NCBI GenBank assembly: GCA_009377495.1
Contig: WHTZ01000012.1
Span: 426-64,425 of the forward strand
Reading direction: 5' to 3'
DNA length: 64,000 nt
DNA from: Luteitalea sp.
GTDB taxonomy: Bacteria; Acidobacteriota; Vicinamibacteria; Vicinamibacterales; Vicinamibacteraceae
In this document: piece after piece, positions 49,363-58,770 of the stretch
How positions within the stretch are numbered: the stretch's first letter is position 1
How the letters are laid out: each line of letters starts with the position of its first letter
The notes under the pieces: generated by a model
Told to the model about the DNA's origin: nothing
Databases searched by the model: none
Seen by the model: the letters and a program-made list of their open reading frames with translations, nothing else
Program-made: the position numbers and the translations under genes

Positions 49363-49785
49363 TCAACCAATGAACAACGCGTCTTCGTCTTCGCCGCGTG
49401 CTCGCGATGGCCGCCGGCGCAACGACCGGAGGGTATCGAGCACCGCACGGAGGGCGCCGAAGACGGCAGCCCCTTCGCGCACGGGCGCGACAATGGCGTT
49501 CTGCACGATCCCCAGCGTGGTATCGACGCGCTGTGCGACATCGGTCATGAGCTGATCGGCACGCTCGACCTGACCGACGGCCAGCTTCGACACTCGCGCG
49601 GCATCGACGCCAAGCTGGTTGACGCGTTCGACCAGCGGCCGCACGTCGCGCTCAACCTTCGCAACCAGTGTCTCGACGCGGCGAGCGAGGCGCATCGCGT
49701 ACACAATCGCCCCGACCTGGATGAGCGCCATCACCAGGGTCGACACCGCGATCACGCCAAGGAGGGTGGTGCTCCACTCGGTCAC
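49363..49785 (-). CDS. DUF948-like membrane/coiled-coil protein
   Basis: A 140-residue protein with one N-terminal helix (TLLGVIAVSTLVMALIQVGA) and a long heptad-patterned cytoplasmic or periplasmic part (RRVETLVAKVERDVRPLVER, QVERADQLMTDVAQRVDTTL), ending in an arginine-rich tail. This is the build of DUF948 proteins, which often sit next to YtxH genes. No enzymatic role is known; a structural or stress-envelope role is suspected. Its start codon overlaps the YtxH stop by 4 bp (translational coupling). Confidence 0.7.
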   Translation of the reverse strand: MTEWSTTLLGVIAVSTLVMALIQVGAIVYAMRLARRVETLVAKVERDVRPLVERVNQLGVDAARVSKLAVGQVERADQLMTDVAQRVDTTLGIVQNAIVAPVREGAAVFGALRAVLDTLRSLRRRPSRARGEDEDALFIG

Positions 49786-50060
49786 ACGGGCTCCTTTGGG
49801 CTCCGAGCCTCCTGATAGGCCTCCTTGCCACGCTCGATGGCGGCCGTGACGGTCTCGCGCTGCTTGTCGACGAAGTCCCGTCCCTTGTGGGCCGCTTCGG
49901 AGGCACGCTCGCGTCCTTCGCGCGCCCGCTCCGAGAGCCGTCGTCGGGCCTCACCACCCGGCACCGGCGCCCACAGCAAGGCCGCAGCCGCGCCGACAAT
50001 CGTCCCCAGAAAGAACGCGACCACCACCGATCCGCCGTTTCCGTCGTTGTCCTGTGCCAC
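49782..50060 (-). CDS. YtxH-domain protein
   Basis: A 92-residue protein with an N-terminal glycine-rich helix GSVVVAFFLGTIVGAAAALL, the P-x-x-G-x-x-x-R-R motif (APVPGGEARRRLSERAREGR) and a strongly charged helical rest. This is the YtxH family (PF12732), small membrane-associated proteins induced by general stress in Bacillus, function unclear. It overlaps the next gene by 4 bp. A good Shine-Dalgarno (GGAGG) lies ahead of the ATG. Confidence 0.85.
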   Translation of the reverse strand: MAQDNDGNGGSVVVAFFLGTIVGAAAALLWAPVPGGEARRRLSERAREGRERASEAAHKGRDFVDKQRETVTAAIERGKEAYQEARSPKEPV

Positions 50061-50156
50061 GAGTAACCTCCTCCAGACAGGGGTCAGGGATCAGGGCTGT
50101 CTCAGGCTCAAGGGCCCCTAGTCGCTGAGACAACCCTAGGACCTCGCACCTTGCCC

Positions 50157-51194
50157 CTAAAAGATGCTTACCCGGACGTTGAGAAACTTCCTCGGGTCTC
50201 TCCGGACGTCGGCAATCAGGCTCCGCAGCTCTCGGACGGCTCCATCCATGTTCTCATACAACTGGCGGTCATGGAGCAACCGTCCAGCCGTCCCCTCCCC
50301 GGCGTCGAGCCGCCCGACGAGACGGTCGAGCCTCTCACTGACCGAGGCCAGCCGGGTGTAAAGCGCCTCGTCGGTCACGAGCTTACCAGCGGTCCCCTCG
50401 CCGCGCAAAATGCGTGCCGTCACCTCGTCGAGGTTCTTCGACGTCGACGACAGGGACTCGGCGAACGTGTCGTCATGCAGGAGCCGGCCGAGGCTGCCTT
50501 CCCCGGCATTGATCCGGCGGGTCATGCCCCGCAAGTCGTCGAGGGATGCGCGCAGCGCCTGGTACGCCGTCGGGTCGTTGACGAGCTGACCAAGCGTGCC
50601 CCGACTCCGATTGATGTTGGCCACCACGCGATCTGCCGACCCAATCAGCGTGTTCAGCTCGCGGTACAGGGCTTCATCGGTGAACAGCTTGCCCAGTGTA
50701 CCCTTGCCCCCGCGGATCTCCTGCAGCAGCTTCGTGAGCTCCTCGATGCCCTCCGAGGCGCCCGCCGTGACGTCGGCCAGTTGTGGCTGGCGCGAGGCCT
50801 CAATGTAGCTCCAATCCTGCAACGGATCTCCGGTGGCAGAGGCTGTGATGTCGACGACGCCCTCCCCCAACAGGCTGAGCGATCCAATCGTCGCGCGCGA
50901 GACAGTGGTAACCCGATTCTGCATCTCCTGCTGCAGCTTCATCGTCACCTCGATCTCTGCACCGACGAACTGCATTTCTTCGATCTGGCCAACCTCGACG
51001 CCACCCACACGCACGAGGCCGCCCTCCTTGAGCCCCATCACGTTACCGAACCGCGTCTTGAGATGATACTGACGGGCAAAGAGGCCGCCTTGGCCACCGA
51101 CGAGGAAGATCACGAAGATGGCCAACACGAGCGCCACGAGGGCGAGGAACCCAATCTTCAGCTCCGACCAGGCGAGCGAGCGCGTGCGAGGCAT
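50157..51194 (-). CDS. mlaD: MlaD-family (MCE domain) substrate-binding protein
   Basis: A 345-residue protein with an N-terminal anchor helix (ELKIGFLALVALVLAIFVIFLV), the MCE domain (FARQYHLKTRFGNVMGLKEG, VRVGGVEVGQIEEMQFVG) and about 170 residues of repeated helical units (GKGTLGKLFTDEALYRELNT, SRGTLGQLVNDPTAYQALRA, GEGSLGRLLHDDTFAESLSS and so on, each G-x-G-T/S-L/A-G-x-L). MlaD-type proteins sit in the periplasm and shuttle phospholipids for the MlaFE ABC transporter between membranes. The start is the ATG at 51194, 11 bp after the mlaF-like stop. Operon order is uvrB-mlaE-mlaF-mlaD. Confidence 0.93.
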   Translation of the reverse strand: MPRTRSLAWSELKIGFLALVALVLAIFVIFLVGGQGGLFARQYHLKTRFGNVMGLKEGGLVRVGGVEVGQIEEMQFVGAEIEVTMKLQQEMQNRVTTVSRATIGSLSLLGEGVVDITASATGDPLQDWSYIEASRQPQLADVTAGASEGIEELTKLLQEIRGGKGTLGKLFTDEALYRELNTLIGSADRVVANINRSRGTLGQLVNDPTAYQALRASLDDLRGMTRRINAGEGSLGRLLHDDTFAESLSSTSKNLDEVTARILRGEGTAGKLVTDEALYTRLASVSERLDRLVGRLDAGEGTAGRLLHDRQLYENMDGAVRELRSLIADVRRDPRKFLNVRVSIF

Positions 51195-51205
51195 AGGTGC
51201 AAGTC

Positions 51206-52051
51206 CTAGGAGAGGAAGCTTTGAATATAGGGATCGCGCGACACGCGCAGCTCGTGCGCGTTCCCCTCGAAAGCGACATCGCCATCGCGCAGCATCATGA
51301 ACTCCGTTTCGGCCGACTTGTCGCGGCTGGCCGACAGGATCCGCGGATGGCCGTTCTCGCGAACGGCGGTATGCTCCGCCACGTGGAAGGCGTCGCGCAA
51401 CTGGTGGGTCACGAGCATGGAGCTGACACCCTCCAGATCGCGCAGCTTGATGATCTCGGCATCGATTGTCAGCGCGGTGATGGGATCGAGACCGGTCGTC
51501 GGCTCGTCGTACAACAGGATGCGCGGCTTCGAGGTCATGGCACGGGCAATCGCCACACGTCGCCGTTGTCCGCCCGACAGCGCGGACGGCATCTTCTCGA
51601 TGTGCTCACTGAGGCCGACGAAGCCGAGCACTTCCTCGACGCGGCGATCCACTTCGTCCAGCGGACGGTCCGACTCCTCGTACAGCTTGTAGCCGACGTT
51701 CTCGCGAACCGTGAGCGAGTCGAAGAGCGCGCCCTCCTGAAACACCATACCGAGATCCGCGCGGACGGCCATCATCTCATGCTCGTTGAGCAGATCGACG
51801 CGCTCGCCATTCACCCAGATCACCCCGGCGTCCGGTCGCAGCAAGCCCAACACGAGCTTGAGGATGGTCGACTTGCCGGCGCCGCTCGCACCAAGGATGA
51901 TCTTCGTGTGCCCGTTGATCAACGTGAAGCTGACCTCGCGCAGGACGATGAGATCGTCGAACGCCAGCGATACCTTGTCGAACACGACGACCGGCGCGCC
52001 CGGCCCGAGCGCCTCCTCGAGCGTCCACGTCGAGGACGATGTTTGATCCAT
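51206..52051 (-). CDS. mlaF: ABC transporter ATP-binding protein (MlaF-like)
   Basis: A 281-residue ATPase. Walker A is LGASGAGKSTILKLVLGLL, the Q-loop is VFQEGALFDSLTVRENVGY, the signature is LSGGQRRRVAIARAMTSKP, Walker B is ILLYDEPTTGLDPITA and the H-loop is VTHQLRDAF. The GALFDS sequence after the Q-loop is characteristic of MlaF-type lipid importers/exporters. The long frame continues upstream to 53077 only as shadow of the permease gene; the ATG at 52051 (MDQTSSSTW) begins the protein. Works with the MlaE-like permease and the MCE protein in moving phospholipids between inner and outer membranes. Confidence 0.94.
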   Translation of the reverse strand: MDQTSSSTWTLEEALGPGAPVVVFDKVSLAFDDLIVLREVSFTLINGHTKIILGASGAGKSTILKLVLGLLRPDAGVIWVNGERVDLLNEHEMMAVRADLGMVFQEGALFDSLTVRENVGYKLYEESDRPLDEVDRRVEEVLGFVGLSEHIEKMPSALSGGQRRRVAIARAMTSKPRILLYDEPTTGLDPITALTIDAEIIKLRDLEGVSSMLVTHQLRDAFHVAEHTAVRENGHPRILSASRDKSAETEFMMLRDGDVAFEGNAHELRVSRDPYIQSFLS

Positions 52052-52077
52052 AGATTCGCCGCACCAAGAATCACGGG

Positions 52078-52848
52078 CTAATACAAGAGCGTAATCAAGA
52101 GCCTGGTGACGAAGAAATTGATCGCCAGCACGGCCACCTGTGAGATGACGACGGCGTTGGCGGTCGCGCGGCCGACACCCTGCGTGCCGCCGGTCGTGCG
52201 CAGCCCCACGTGGCAGCCGATGCTGACGATCGCGAAGCCCAGGAAGAACGGCTTGATCAGCCCCATCCACAGATCCTCCAGAAAGAGCCCATCGACGACG
52301 CCCGTCCAGTAGACCGTGGAAGCCACGCGCAACTGCGTGACCGCCACGAGCCAACCGCCGACGATGCCGATGCCGGCAGAGACAACCGTCAGGACCGGTA
52401 CCATGAACAGCCCGGCGAGGACGCGCGGCACAGCCAGCTTGCGGATCGGATCGGTGCCGAGCGCACGGAGCGCGCTGATCTGATCGGTCACCATCATCGA
52501 GCCGATCTCGGCGGCGATGACGGAGCCGACGCGGCCCGCGACCATCAGGGCGGTGAGCACCGGTCCCAGCTCTTTCACCATCGACGCGCTCACCAACCGG
52601 CCGACGACGCTGCGCGCGCCGAACTGATCGAGCGTCATGCCTGTCTGCAGCGCCAGCACCGCGCCTGTGAACAACCCGGTGAGGACCACGACGGCCAGCG
52701 AGCCGACGCCGATGGCGTCGAACTGCTGAACGACGTCTCGGTAGTAGAACGGACGCGTGACGGACGCGCGGAAGACGGCGACACACAGTTTGACGTATTC
52801 CTGCAGCTCCAGCAGCGCGCTCTTGAACCATTCCACCACGGCCGTCAC
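52078..52848 (-). CDS. mlaE: ABC transporter permease (MlaE-like)
   Basis: A 256-residue permease of the MlaE/TTG2-like family: five to six hydrophobic helices including [20 protein letters not shown], the conserved [20 protein letters not shown] loop typical of the family ([20 protein letters not shown]), [20 protein letters not shown] and [20 protein letters not shown]. It forms the membrane channel of the lipid transporter. Its first bases overlap the uvrB stop codon by 4 bp, so translation is coupled; the next gene (ATPase) follows after 26 bp. Confidence 0.94.
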   Translation of the reverse strand: MTAVVEWFKSALLELQEYVKLCVAVFRASVTRPFYYRDVVQQFDAIGVGSLAVVVLTGLFTGAVLALQTGMTLDQFGARSVVGRLVSASMVKELGPVLTALMVAGRVGSVIAAEIGSMMVTDQISALRALGTDPIRKLAVPRVLAGLFMVPVLTVVSAGIGIVGGWLVAVTQLRVASTVYWTGVVDGLFLEDLWMGLIKPFFLGFAIVSIGCHVGLRTTGGTQGVGRATANAVVISQVAVLAINFFVTRLLITLLY

Positions 52849-54860
52849 GCCACCCCCGCGGCGCCCGGCACGAGGCCGCGGAGCTTCTTGGCGCGATCGC
52901 GGAGCGCGGCGGCGCGCTCGAATTCCAGGTTGGCGGCGGCTGATCGCATGTCCGCCTCGACCCGGACAATCGCCGCCCGCAGGTCCGCCTCGGAGTGAAA
53001 CGCCTCGATGTCCTGGTCACGCACAAGTGGCACCGTGGCGTAGTCGCGCTCGTAGACGCTCGACAACACGTCGTCAATCTGCTTCACAATCGACGTTGGC
53101 GTGATGCCGTGATCCTGGTTGTAGGCTTCCTGGAGCGCGCGGCGTCGCTCGGTCTCGCTGATAGCTCGACGCATCGAGTCGGTCATCGCGTCGGCATACA
53201 GGATAGCGCGGCCGTTCACGTGCCGCGCGGCCCGGCCGACCGTCTGGATGAGCGACCCTGCCGAGCGTAGGAAGCCTTCTTTGTCGGCATCGAGAACCGC
53301 CACGAGTGAGACCTCCGGGAGGTCGAGTCCCTCGCGCAGGAGGTTGATCCCGACGAGCACGTCGAAGACGCCGCGTCGCAAGTCGCGGAGAATCTCCACG
53401 CGCTCGAGCGTGTCGATGTCCGAGTGCAGGTAGCGCACCCGCACACCCAGCTCCTGATAGTACTGCGTCAAGTCCTCCGCCATGCGCTTGGTCAGCGTCG
53501 TGACGAGGACGCGCTCGCCCGCCGTGGCGCGCTGCCGAATCTGCTGCAGGAGATCATCCACCTGGCCGGCCACAGGACGCACGTCAATGGGCGGGTCCAC
53601 GAGCCCGGTCGGTCGCACGATCTGCTCGACCACGACGCCGCGCGACTGGGTCAGCTCGTACGGGCCGGGCGTGGCGGAGACAAACACGATCTGCCCGACC
53701 CGCGCGCGCCACTCGTCGAAGTTGAGCGGACGATTGTCGAGCGCCGAGGGCAGCCGAAAGCCGTACTCGACCAACATCTCCTTGCGTGAGCGGTCGCCGT
53801 AGTACATGCCCCGGACTTGAGGGATGGTCTGGTGACTCTCGTCCGCGATGGTGAGCGCATCTGACGGCAGGTAATCGAGCAGCGTCGGCGGTGGCTCGCC
53901 GGCCGGCCGCCCGTTCAGGTGGCGGGCGTAGTTCTCGATGCCGTGGCAGTAGCCGATCTCTTTCATCATCGCGAGGTCGAACATCGTCCGCTGGTGGAGG
54001 CGTTGCGCTTCGAGCACCTTCCCCGCCGCCTCGAGCTGCGCGCGGTGCCAGGTCAGCTCCTCCTTGATGGACGCGATCGCGCGCGTGAGGCGCTCGCGCG
54101 GCGTCACGAAATGCGATTTCGGATAGATGGCCAAGCGATCGTGATGCTGCAGCGTGCGGCCCGTCAGCGGGTCAATCGTGAGGAGCTCGTCCACCTCGTC
54201 GCCGAACAGCTCGACGCGGAACGCGTGCTCCTCGTACGACGGAAACACCTCGACGACATCGCCGCGGACGCGGAAGGTGCCGCGCGTGAACTCCAGATCA
54301 TTGCGCTCGTACTGGATGTCAACCAGCTTGCGCAAGATGTGGTCACGCCCGATGCGCTGACCACGCTCGAGCGGAAGCAGCATACTGTAATAGGCCTCTG
54401 GCGAACCGAGGCCGTAGATGCACGAAACGCTCGCCACGATGATGACGTCACGGCGCTCGAACAGCGACCGCGTGGCCGACAGACGCATGCGGTCGATCTC
54501 GTCGTTGATCGTGGCTTCTTTCTCGATATAGGTGTCGGTGGCTGGAACGTAGGCTTCCGGCTGGTAGTAGTCGTAGTAGGACACGAAGTACTCGACCGCG
54601 TTGTGCGGGAAGAAACGGCGGAACTCCTGATGGAGTTGCGCGGCGAGCGTCTTGTTGTGGACCATCACCAGCGTCGGGCGGTTCACGCGCGCAATCACCT
54701 GCGCCATCGTGAACGTCTTGCCCGAGCCCGTGACACCGAGAAGCGTTTGACATGGCACGGCCCGCTCGAGGCCGGTCACGAGCTCGTCGATCGCGCGCGG
54801 TTGATCGCCGCGCAGCTCGAAGTGGGTGACCAGATCGAAGCGGTCGTACCGGGACGGCAT
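52845..54860 (-). CDS. uvrB: UvrABC excinuclease subunit B
   Basis: A 671-residue UvrB, normal length. Walker A is [17 protein letters not shown] (about residues 40-56), the DNA-opening beta-hairpin is [20 protein letters not shown], helicase motifs [20 protein letters not shown] and [20 protein letters not shown] are present, and the C-terminal UVR domain ([20 protein letters not shown]) binds UvrC. It loads on damaged DNA with UvrA and guides the dual incision. The ATG at 54860 begins [20 protein letters not shown], the usual UvrB start. Its stop overlaps the mlaE start. A spacer with a tandem GGGAATC repeat precedes it. Confidence 0.97.
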   Translation of the reverse strand: MPSRYDRFDLVTHFELRGDQPRAIDELVTGLERAVPCQTLLGVTGSGKTFTMAQVIARVNRPTLVMVHNKTLAAQLHQEFRRFFPHNAVEYFVSYYDYYQPEAYVPATDTYIEKEATINDEIDRMRLSATRSLFERRDVIIVASVSCIYGLGSPEAYYSMLLPLERGQRIGRDHILRKLVDIQYERNDLEFTRGTFRVRGDVVEVFPSYEEHAFRVELFGDEVDELLTIDPLTGRTLQHHDRLAIYPKSHFVTPRERLTRAIASIKEELTWHRAQLEAAGKVLEAQRLHQRTMFDLAMMKEIGYCHGIENYARHLNGRPAGEPPPTLLDYLPSDALTIADESHQTIPQVRGMYYGDRSRKEMLVEYGFRLPSALDNRPLNFDEWRARVGQIVFVSATPGPYELTQSRGVVVEQIVRPTGLVDPPIDVRPVAGQVDDLLQQIRQRATAGERVLVTTLTKRMAEDLTQYYQELGVRVRYLHSDIDTLERVEILRDLRRGVFDVLVGINLLREGLDLPEVSLVAVLDADKEGFLRSAGSLIQTVGRAARHVNGRAILYADAMTDSMRRAISETERRRALQEAYNQDHGITPTSIVKQIDDVLSSVYERDYATVPLVRDQDIEAFHSEADLRAAIVRVEADMRSAAANLEFERAAALRDRAKKLRGLVPGAAGVA

Positions 54861-54866
54861 GGAAGC

Positions 54867-54896
54867 AGGAATCGGGAACCGGGAATCGGGAATCAG
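54867..54896. repeat. short tandem GGGAATC repeat
   Basis: About 30 bp with four near-copies of the octamer GAATCGGGAA (GAATC-GGGAACC-GGGAATC-GGGAATC). Such arrays of seven- and eight-base units before a start codon occur repeatedly in this window. Confidence 0.6.
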
Positions 54897-55015
54897 GATT
54901 CACGCTTCGCGATCGGCGAACCCAGGATTCTGGTGGCGGCCCGGCAGGGCACGCGACAGCTTGGAATGGTACCACAAGGCGAAAAGGAGATTGGGAGTCG
55001 AAACGACTCGCGGCC

Positions 55016-55927
55016 TCATTTTTCCGCGCGATAGAGGGCAAAGTAGCCCTTGCGCGTCCGCAGCTTCACATCCTTGACATCGTCTCGCGTCAGACGTACA
55101 TGCAGCTTGCGCCACGTTCCGTCTTGCCGTTCGTTCGTCGAGATGTAGCCGAGGATATACCGCCCCTTGATCTCGTCGAGCACACGGGCATACGCGGCGT
55201 CGAGCTCTTTCACGGACATCGGGAAGAACGCCTCTCCGCCACTCTCGTCCGTGATCTGCTGGAGGCGGAGCCGCTGCTCGAGCCTGACGCTCGGCGGCTG
55301 GTGCTCCAGCAAGCCAATCGCGTAGATAGTAACGTCGGAGGTACGCACGAGGTCCAAGAGCTCGGTAAAGCTCGATGTGCTCGACGTGTCGCCACCATCG
55401 GTGTACAAAGCCAAGACCTTGTCGCCGTCCTGATCGAATGCGCCGTGGAGATAGACGCTGAGCGCGTCGTACAGCGCCGTCCACCCCTCCGGGGGTTGAC
55501 CGCGGATCCGCTCGACCAGTCGGGGGAATTGACTCGACTGGAAGCGCGCCAGGCGCACCTCGGTGGCGAAGTCGACCACGGTCATGTCGTCGGGCGCGGG
55601 CACGAGTCTGAGAAACTTGATGGCAGCCGTGCGAGCAAAGCGAATGTCATCCTCCATGCTGCCACTCGTGTCGAGGAGGAGGCCAACGTGAAGCGGCAGC
55701 TCGTCTGGAAGGTCATCGCCGTGTGCGAACAACCGGACGGTCTGCCGGCGCCCGTCCTCGAGCACGACGAAGTCCTCTGGTGTCAAACCGCTCACCAGCG
55801 CCCCGTTGTCGTCGATGACCGCCACGCCGACACGGACGAGCGGATCGGCGGTGGTCCGGAACACTTCCTGCGCCGACACGGGGGCCGCCACCGCAGCCAC
55901 CAAGACGCCCAAGAGCAGCTCGCGCAT
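55016..55927 (-). CDS. secreted VWA-domain protein (VWFA-type)
   Basis: A 303-residue protein with a signal peptide (MRELLLGVLVAAVAAPVSAQ). The N-terminal small domain (GVAVIDDNGALVSGLTPEDF, VLEDGRRQTVRLF) and the von Willebrand A domain follow: HVGLLLDTSGSMEDDIRFAR contains the MIDAS D-x-S-x-S motif, PEGWTALYDALSVYLHG the conserved threonine, VLALYTDGGDTSSTSSF the aspartate. It ends with RYILGYISTNERQDGTWRKL. Secreted proteins of this pattern are abundant in Acidobacteriota; binding or structural roles are likely, no enzyme activity is known. Start at ATG 55927; a GTG at 55936 is possible. Confidence 0.85.
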   Translation of the reverse strand: MRELLLGVLVAAVAAPVSAQEVFRTTADPLVRVGVAVIDDNGALVSGLTPEDFVVLEDGRRQTVRLFAHGDDLPDELPLHVGLLLDTSGSMEDDIRFARTAAIKFLRLVPAPDDMTVVDFATEVRLARFQSSQFPRLVERIRGQPPEGWTALYDALSVYLHGAFDQDGDKVLALYTDGGDTSSTSSFTELLDLVRTSDVTIYAIGLLEHQPPSVRLEQRLRLQQITDESGGEAFFPMSVKELDAAYARVLDEIKGRYILGYISTNERQDGTWRKLHVRLTRDDVKDVKLRTRKGYFALYRAEK

Positions 55928-56100
55928 ACGCCACACCCAATAATCAGCGGCCCCGAATCGCCGAATCCGGCATCACCAGGACAATGACGCACAGCATAAC
56001 CCAGGGGCGTGCCGGCCGCGAGCCCAACCATGAGGGGGTGCGCGACTAGGCGTATAATGAATGATTGGCGTCCCCAGCGCGTCCGGGGGCACCGCCGGCT

Positions 56101-57540
56101 ATGAAGTGTCTCGCCATTTGTCAGACCGAGCTGATGGTTCGGACGCTCGACCGCATCCTCAGCTCGACCTTCGAGCTCGACTTCCTCGTTGAAAACCGAG
56201 CCTTGGCTCGTCGGTTACACGACGCAGGAATTCGCGTCACCGCCGCGGACTGCTGTCGGGTTGACACATACCTCAAAGCGGACCTGTCGCCACAGACCTG
56301 CGTCATCATCGAAGACAACAGGCGGCGGAGCTTACGACGACTGGTTGAAGCAGTGCGCGACGCCGGGGGGTCCCTCATGTATGTGCTCTCCACCGGCTCG
56401 TCGACACGTGCCGCCGACGATGTGCGACAGCGATATCCGGAGGTCACACAGTTCACGCTCGCCGAGCTCACAGAACCGACGCTCGTCGCAGAGCTGAGTC
56501 GGTCGTTGACACGCGCGCGCGTACAGCAGTACCAGCGGTACTTCGAATACGCTGACCGCGTGCTCATCCTGCTCCACGACGACCCGGACCCCGACGCCCT
56601 CGCCAGCGGCCTCACCCTCCGTTACATCCTCCGCCGACGCCGCGCCACCTGCACCATTGGTGCCTTGCGACCGATGACCCGCCCAGAGAACTTGCGCATG
56701 GCGCGGCTCCTCGACATCCCTGTCGATCCGGTCTCGTCCGCGGACTTCGAGAAGTACGACCGCATCGCAACTGTGGACGTGCAGCCACATTGTGTCGACG
56801 GCCTCTCGCGCGTGGACCTCGTCATCGATCACCACCCAGAGCAAACCGGCTACAACACGGTCTTCAAGGACATTCGGCCTGACTACGGCTCAACCAGCAC
56901 GATCCTCTGGGAGCACATGCGTGCCGTGGACTTCGACGTCTCCGAGCGCAACGCCACGGCAATGCTGTACGCGATCAAGTCGGACACGCTGTTCTTCGCG
57001 CGGCACACGAACCGGCAAGACCTCGAAGCCTTCACCTACCTCTATCCACTGGCGGATCCCGCGCTCATCCGGAAGATGGAGGGCGCCGAGATCACGCATG
57101 AGCGACTCGAGTACGTGATGCGCGCGCTCGCGGCCAGCGTGCACGAAGACCAGGTCTTCTGCGGCTGTCTCGGCGAGGCGCCGCGTGAGGACCTCATCAC
57201 CTACGCGGCCGACTTCTTCCTCGAGCTCGAGGACACGCGCTGGACGATCATCGCGGGTATCGTGGGCGACCGGCTGGTCGTCTCACTCCGGAATCTCGGT
57301 TACGCGCGGAACGCCGGCGAGTTCGTCAAGCGCGCGTTCGCAGATCTCGGCAGCGCCGGCGGCCACCGCTCGCTCGCCAAGGCAGTGGTGCCGTTCGAGG
57401 CGTTCGTGCAGAAGCACGACGCCCGCACGCCAGAGGAAATCGCGCGCCGCCTCAGCGAGCTCACACACCGATTCCTGCACGAACAAAACGGCAAAGCCAA
57501 GGACAGGGACGTGGCGGTTGCGCAGAAGGCAACTATCTAG
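56101..57540 (+). CDS. DHH phosphoesterase with N-terminal nucleotide-binding domain
   Basis: A 479-residue protein. The first 110 residues form a Rossmann-like part (LDFLVENRALARRLHDAGIR; CVIIEDNRRRSLRRLVEAVR) related to TrkA-N/RCK domains. The DHH phosphoesterase follows: VLILLHDDPDPDALASGLTL (metal-binding D-x-D in the position of HxNPDxDA), DRIATVDVQP, and DLVIDHHPEQTGYN (the DHH motif), plus GSTSTILWEHM. The C-terminal DHHA1 domain contains a RNAGEFVKRAFADLGSAGGH motif (GGH substrate loop). The family contains NrnA-type nanoRNA and pAp phosphatases; this one is likely to hydrolyse a small nucleotide or cyclic dinucleotide product. ATG at 56101; a perfect TATAAT (56053-56058) lies upstream but without a good -35. 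Confidence 0.85.
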   Translation: MKCLAICQTELMVRTLDRILSSTFELDFLVENRALARRLHDAGIRVTAADCCRVDTYLKADLSPQTCVIIEDNRRRSLRRLVEAVRDAGGSLMYVLSTGSSTRAADDVRQRYPEVTQFTLAELTEPTLVAELSRSLTRARVQQYQRYFEYADRVLILLHDDPDPDALASGLTLRYILRRRRATCTIGALRPMTRPENLRMARLLDIPVDPVSSADFEKYDRIATVDVQPHCVDGLSRVDLVIDHHPEQTGYNTVFKDIRPDYGSTSTILWEHMRAVDFDVSERNATAMLYAIKSDTLFFARHTNRQDLEAFTYLYPLADPALIRKMEGAEITHERLEYVMRALAASVHEDQVFCGCLGEAPREDLITYAADFFLELEDTRWTIIAGIVGDRLVVSLRNLGYARNAGEFVKRAFADLGSAGGHRSLAKAVVPFEAFVQKHDARTPEEIARRLSELTHRFLHEQNGKAKDRDVAVAQKATI

Positions 57541-57567
57541 GTCAATGCACAATGCTCAATGCGCATG

Positions 57568-58740
57568 TCACCCCAACGCTTCGTCCACATCGGCGATTAA
57601 GTCGTCCACGTCCTCCAACCCCACCGACAGACGCAGCATGCCTTTCGTGACCCCTGCTTGCACGAGTTGTTCGTCGGTATAGCCGAAGTGCGACGTGAGC
57701 ACCGGGAGGCTGCAGAGGCTTTCCACCCCGCCGAGGCTGGCGGCGCGCTGGAACACTCGTAGGCGATCGAAGACCCGCGCCGCCCCCTCGAGCCCGTCGT
57801 CGACCTCGAAGGTCACCATACCTCCAAAGCCACACATCTGACGGTTCGCAATCGCGTGGTCCGGATCGCACGGCAGCCCGGGATAGTACGCACGCATCAC
57901 ACGGCGGTCGGACGCCAAGAATTCCGCCACACGTTGCGCGCTCTGGTTGTGGCGCGCCACCCGAACTGGCAGCGTCTTCAGCCCGCGGCTCAGGCGGTCG
58001 CCCGCCGCAGGGTCCAGCACGCTCCCGAACAGCCTGCGGGCGCGCGCGACTCGATCGATGAGCACGCGCGGACCCATGACCGCCCCAGCCATCACGTCGC
58101 TGTGGCCGTTCAAGTACTTCGTCCCGCTGTGCATGACCAGGTCGACGCCCAACGCGATCGGCTGCTGGTTGATTGGCGTTGCGAACGTGTTGTCCATGAT
58201 CGAGATGACCTGGCGGCTGCGGCAGGCCTTGGCACACGCGGCGATGTCGACGCAGCGAAGCGTCGGGTTGACCGGCGACTCGAACCACAGGACGCGCGTC
58301 TGCTCCGTGAACGCAGCAGCGGGATCCGACAACGACGCCGGTTCGACGAACCGGGCCCTGACGCCGAAGCGCCGGAGCACGTCCTGGATCAAGTGCAGCG
58401 TCCCGCCATACACCGCGGTGGAACACACCACCTCGTCGCCTGCTTCGAGGAGCGCGAACAGTGTCGTGGCGGTTGCCGCCATCCCCGAGGACAAGACCAG
58501 TGCGGCCTCGGCGCCTTCCACAGCCGCCAGCTTTGCCTCCACAGCCGTGAGCGTCGGATTCTCGTATCGCGTGTAGAGAAACTTCGACGAGCGTCCCTCC
58601 GCATACGCCTGCACCTCAGCCGCCGAGGAGAACAGGAACGTCGTCGTCTCGTAGATTGGCGTGACGAGCGGTGACGCGTCCGCCACCGCTCCCTCTGCCT
58701 CGTGGATCAGCCTCGTGCTCAGTCCTTTCGCTTTCGTCAT
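57568..58740 (-). CDS. trans-sulfuration PLP enzyme (cystathionine gamma-synthase/lyase family)
   Basis: A 390-residue PLP-dependent enzyme of the Cys/Met metabolism class. Seen are VTPIYETTTFLFSS, RYENPTLTAVEAKLAAVEGA (the Y-x-R-x-x-NPT motif, here TRYENPT), LSSGMAATATTLFALL, VISIMDNTFATPINQQPIAL, HSGTKYLNGHSDVMAG with the Schiff-base lysine, and a C-terminal SLGGVESLCSLPVLTSH. Members include cystathionine gamma-synthase, beta/gamma-lyases and O-acetylhomoserine sulfhydrylase; the exact reaction cannot be told from sequence alone. ATG at 58740. It follows the patatin-like gene on the same strand by 30 bp; the order greA-patatin-like-PLP enzyme might be one transcript. Confidence 0.92.
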   Translation of the reverse strand: MTKAKGLSTRLIHEAEGAVADASPLVTPIYETTTFLFSSAAEVQAYAEGRSSKFLYTRYENPTLTAVEAKLAAVEGAEAALVLSSGMAATATTLFALLEAGDEVVCSTAVYGGTLHLIQDVLRRFGVRARFVEPASLSDPAAAFTEQTRVLWFESPVNPTLRCVDIAACAKACRSRQVISIMDNTFATPINQQPIALGVDLVMHSGTKYLNGHSDVMAGAVMGPRVLIDRVARARRLFGSVLDPAAGDRLSRGLKTLPVRVARHNQSAQRVAEFLASDRRVMRAYYPGLPCDPDHAIANRQMCGFGGMVTFEVDDGLEGAARVFDRLRVFQRAASLGGVESLCSLPVLTSHFGYTDEQLVQAGVTKGMLRLSVGLEDVDDLIADVDEALG

Positions 58741-58770
58741 GGTCGTCTCACGGAGGAACGGTTGACCCTG

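Noticed and set aside
53919..55034. 371-codon open frame opposite uvrB
   Set aside because: Shadow of uvrB; it also runs through the intergenic tandem repeat.
56053..56058. Perfect TATAAT 42 bp before the DHH gene
   Set aside because: No -35 hexamer at 16-18 bp upstream, so it was not listed as a promoter, only mentioned with the gene.
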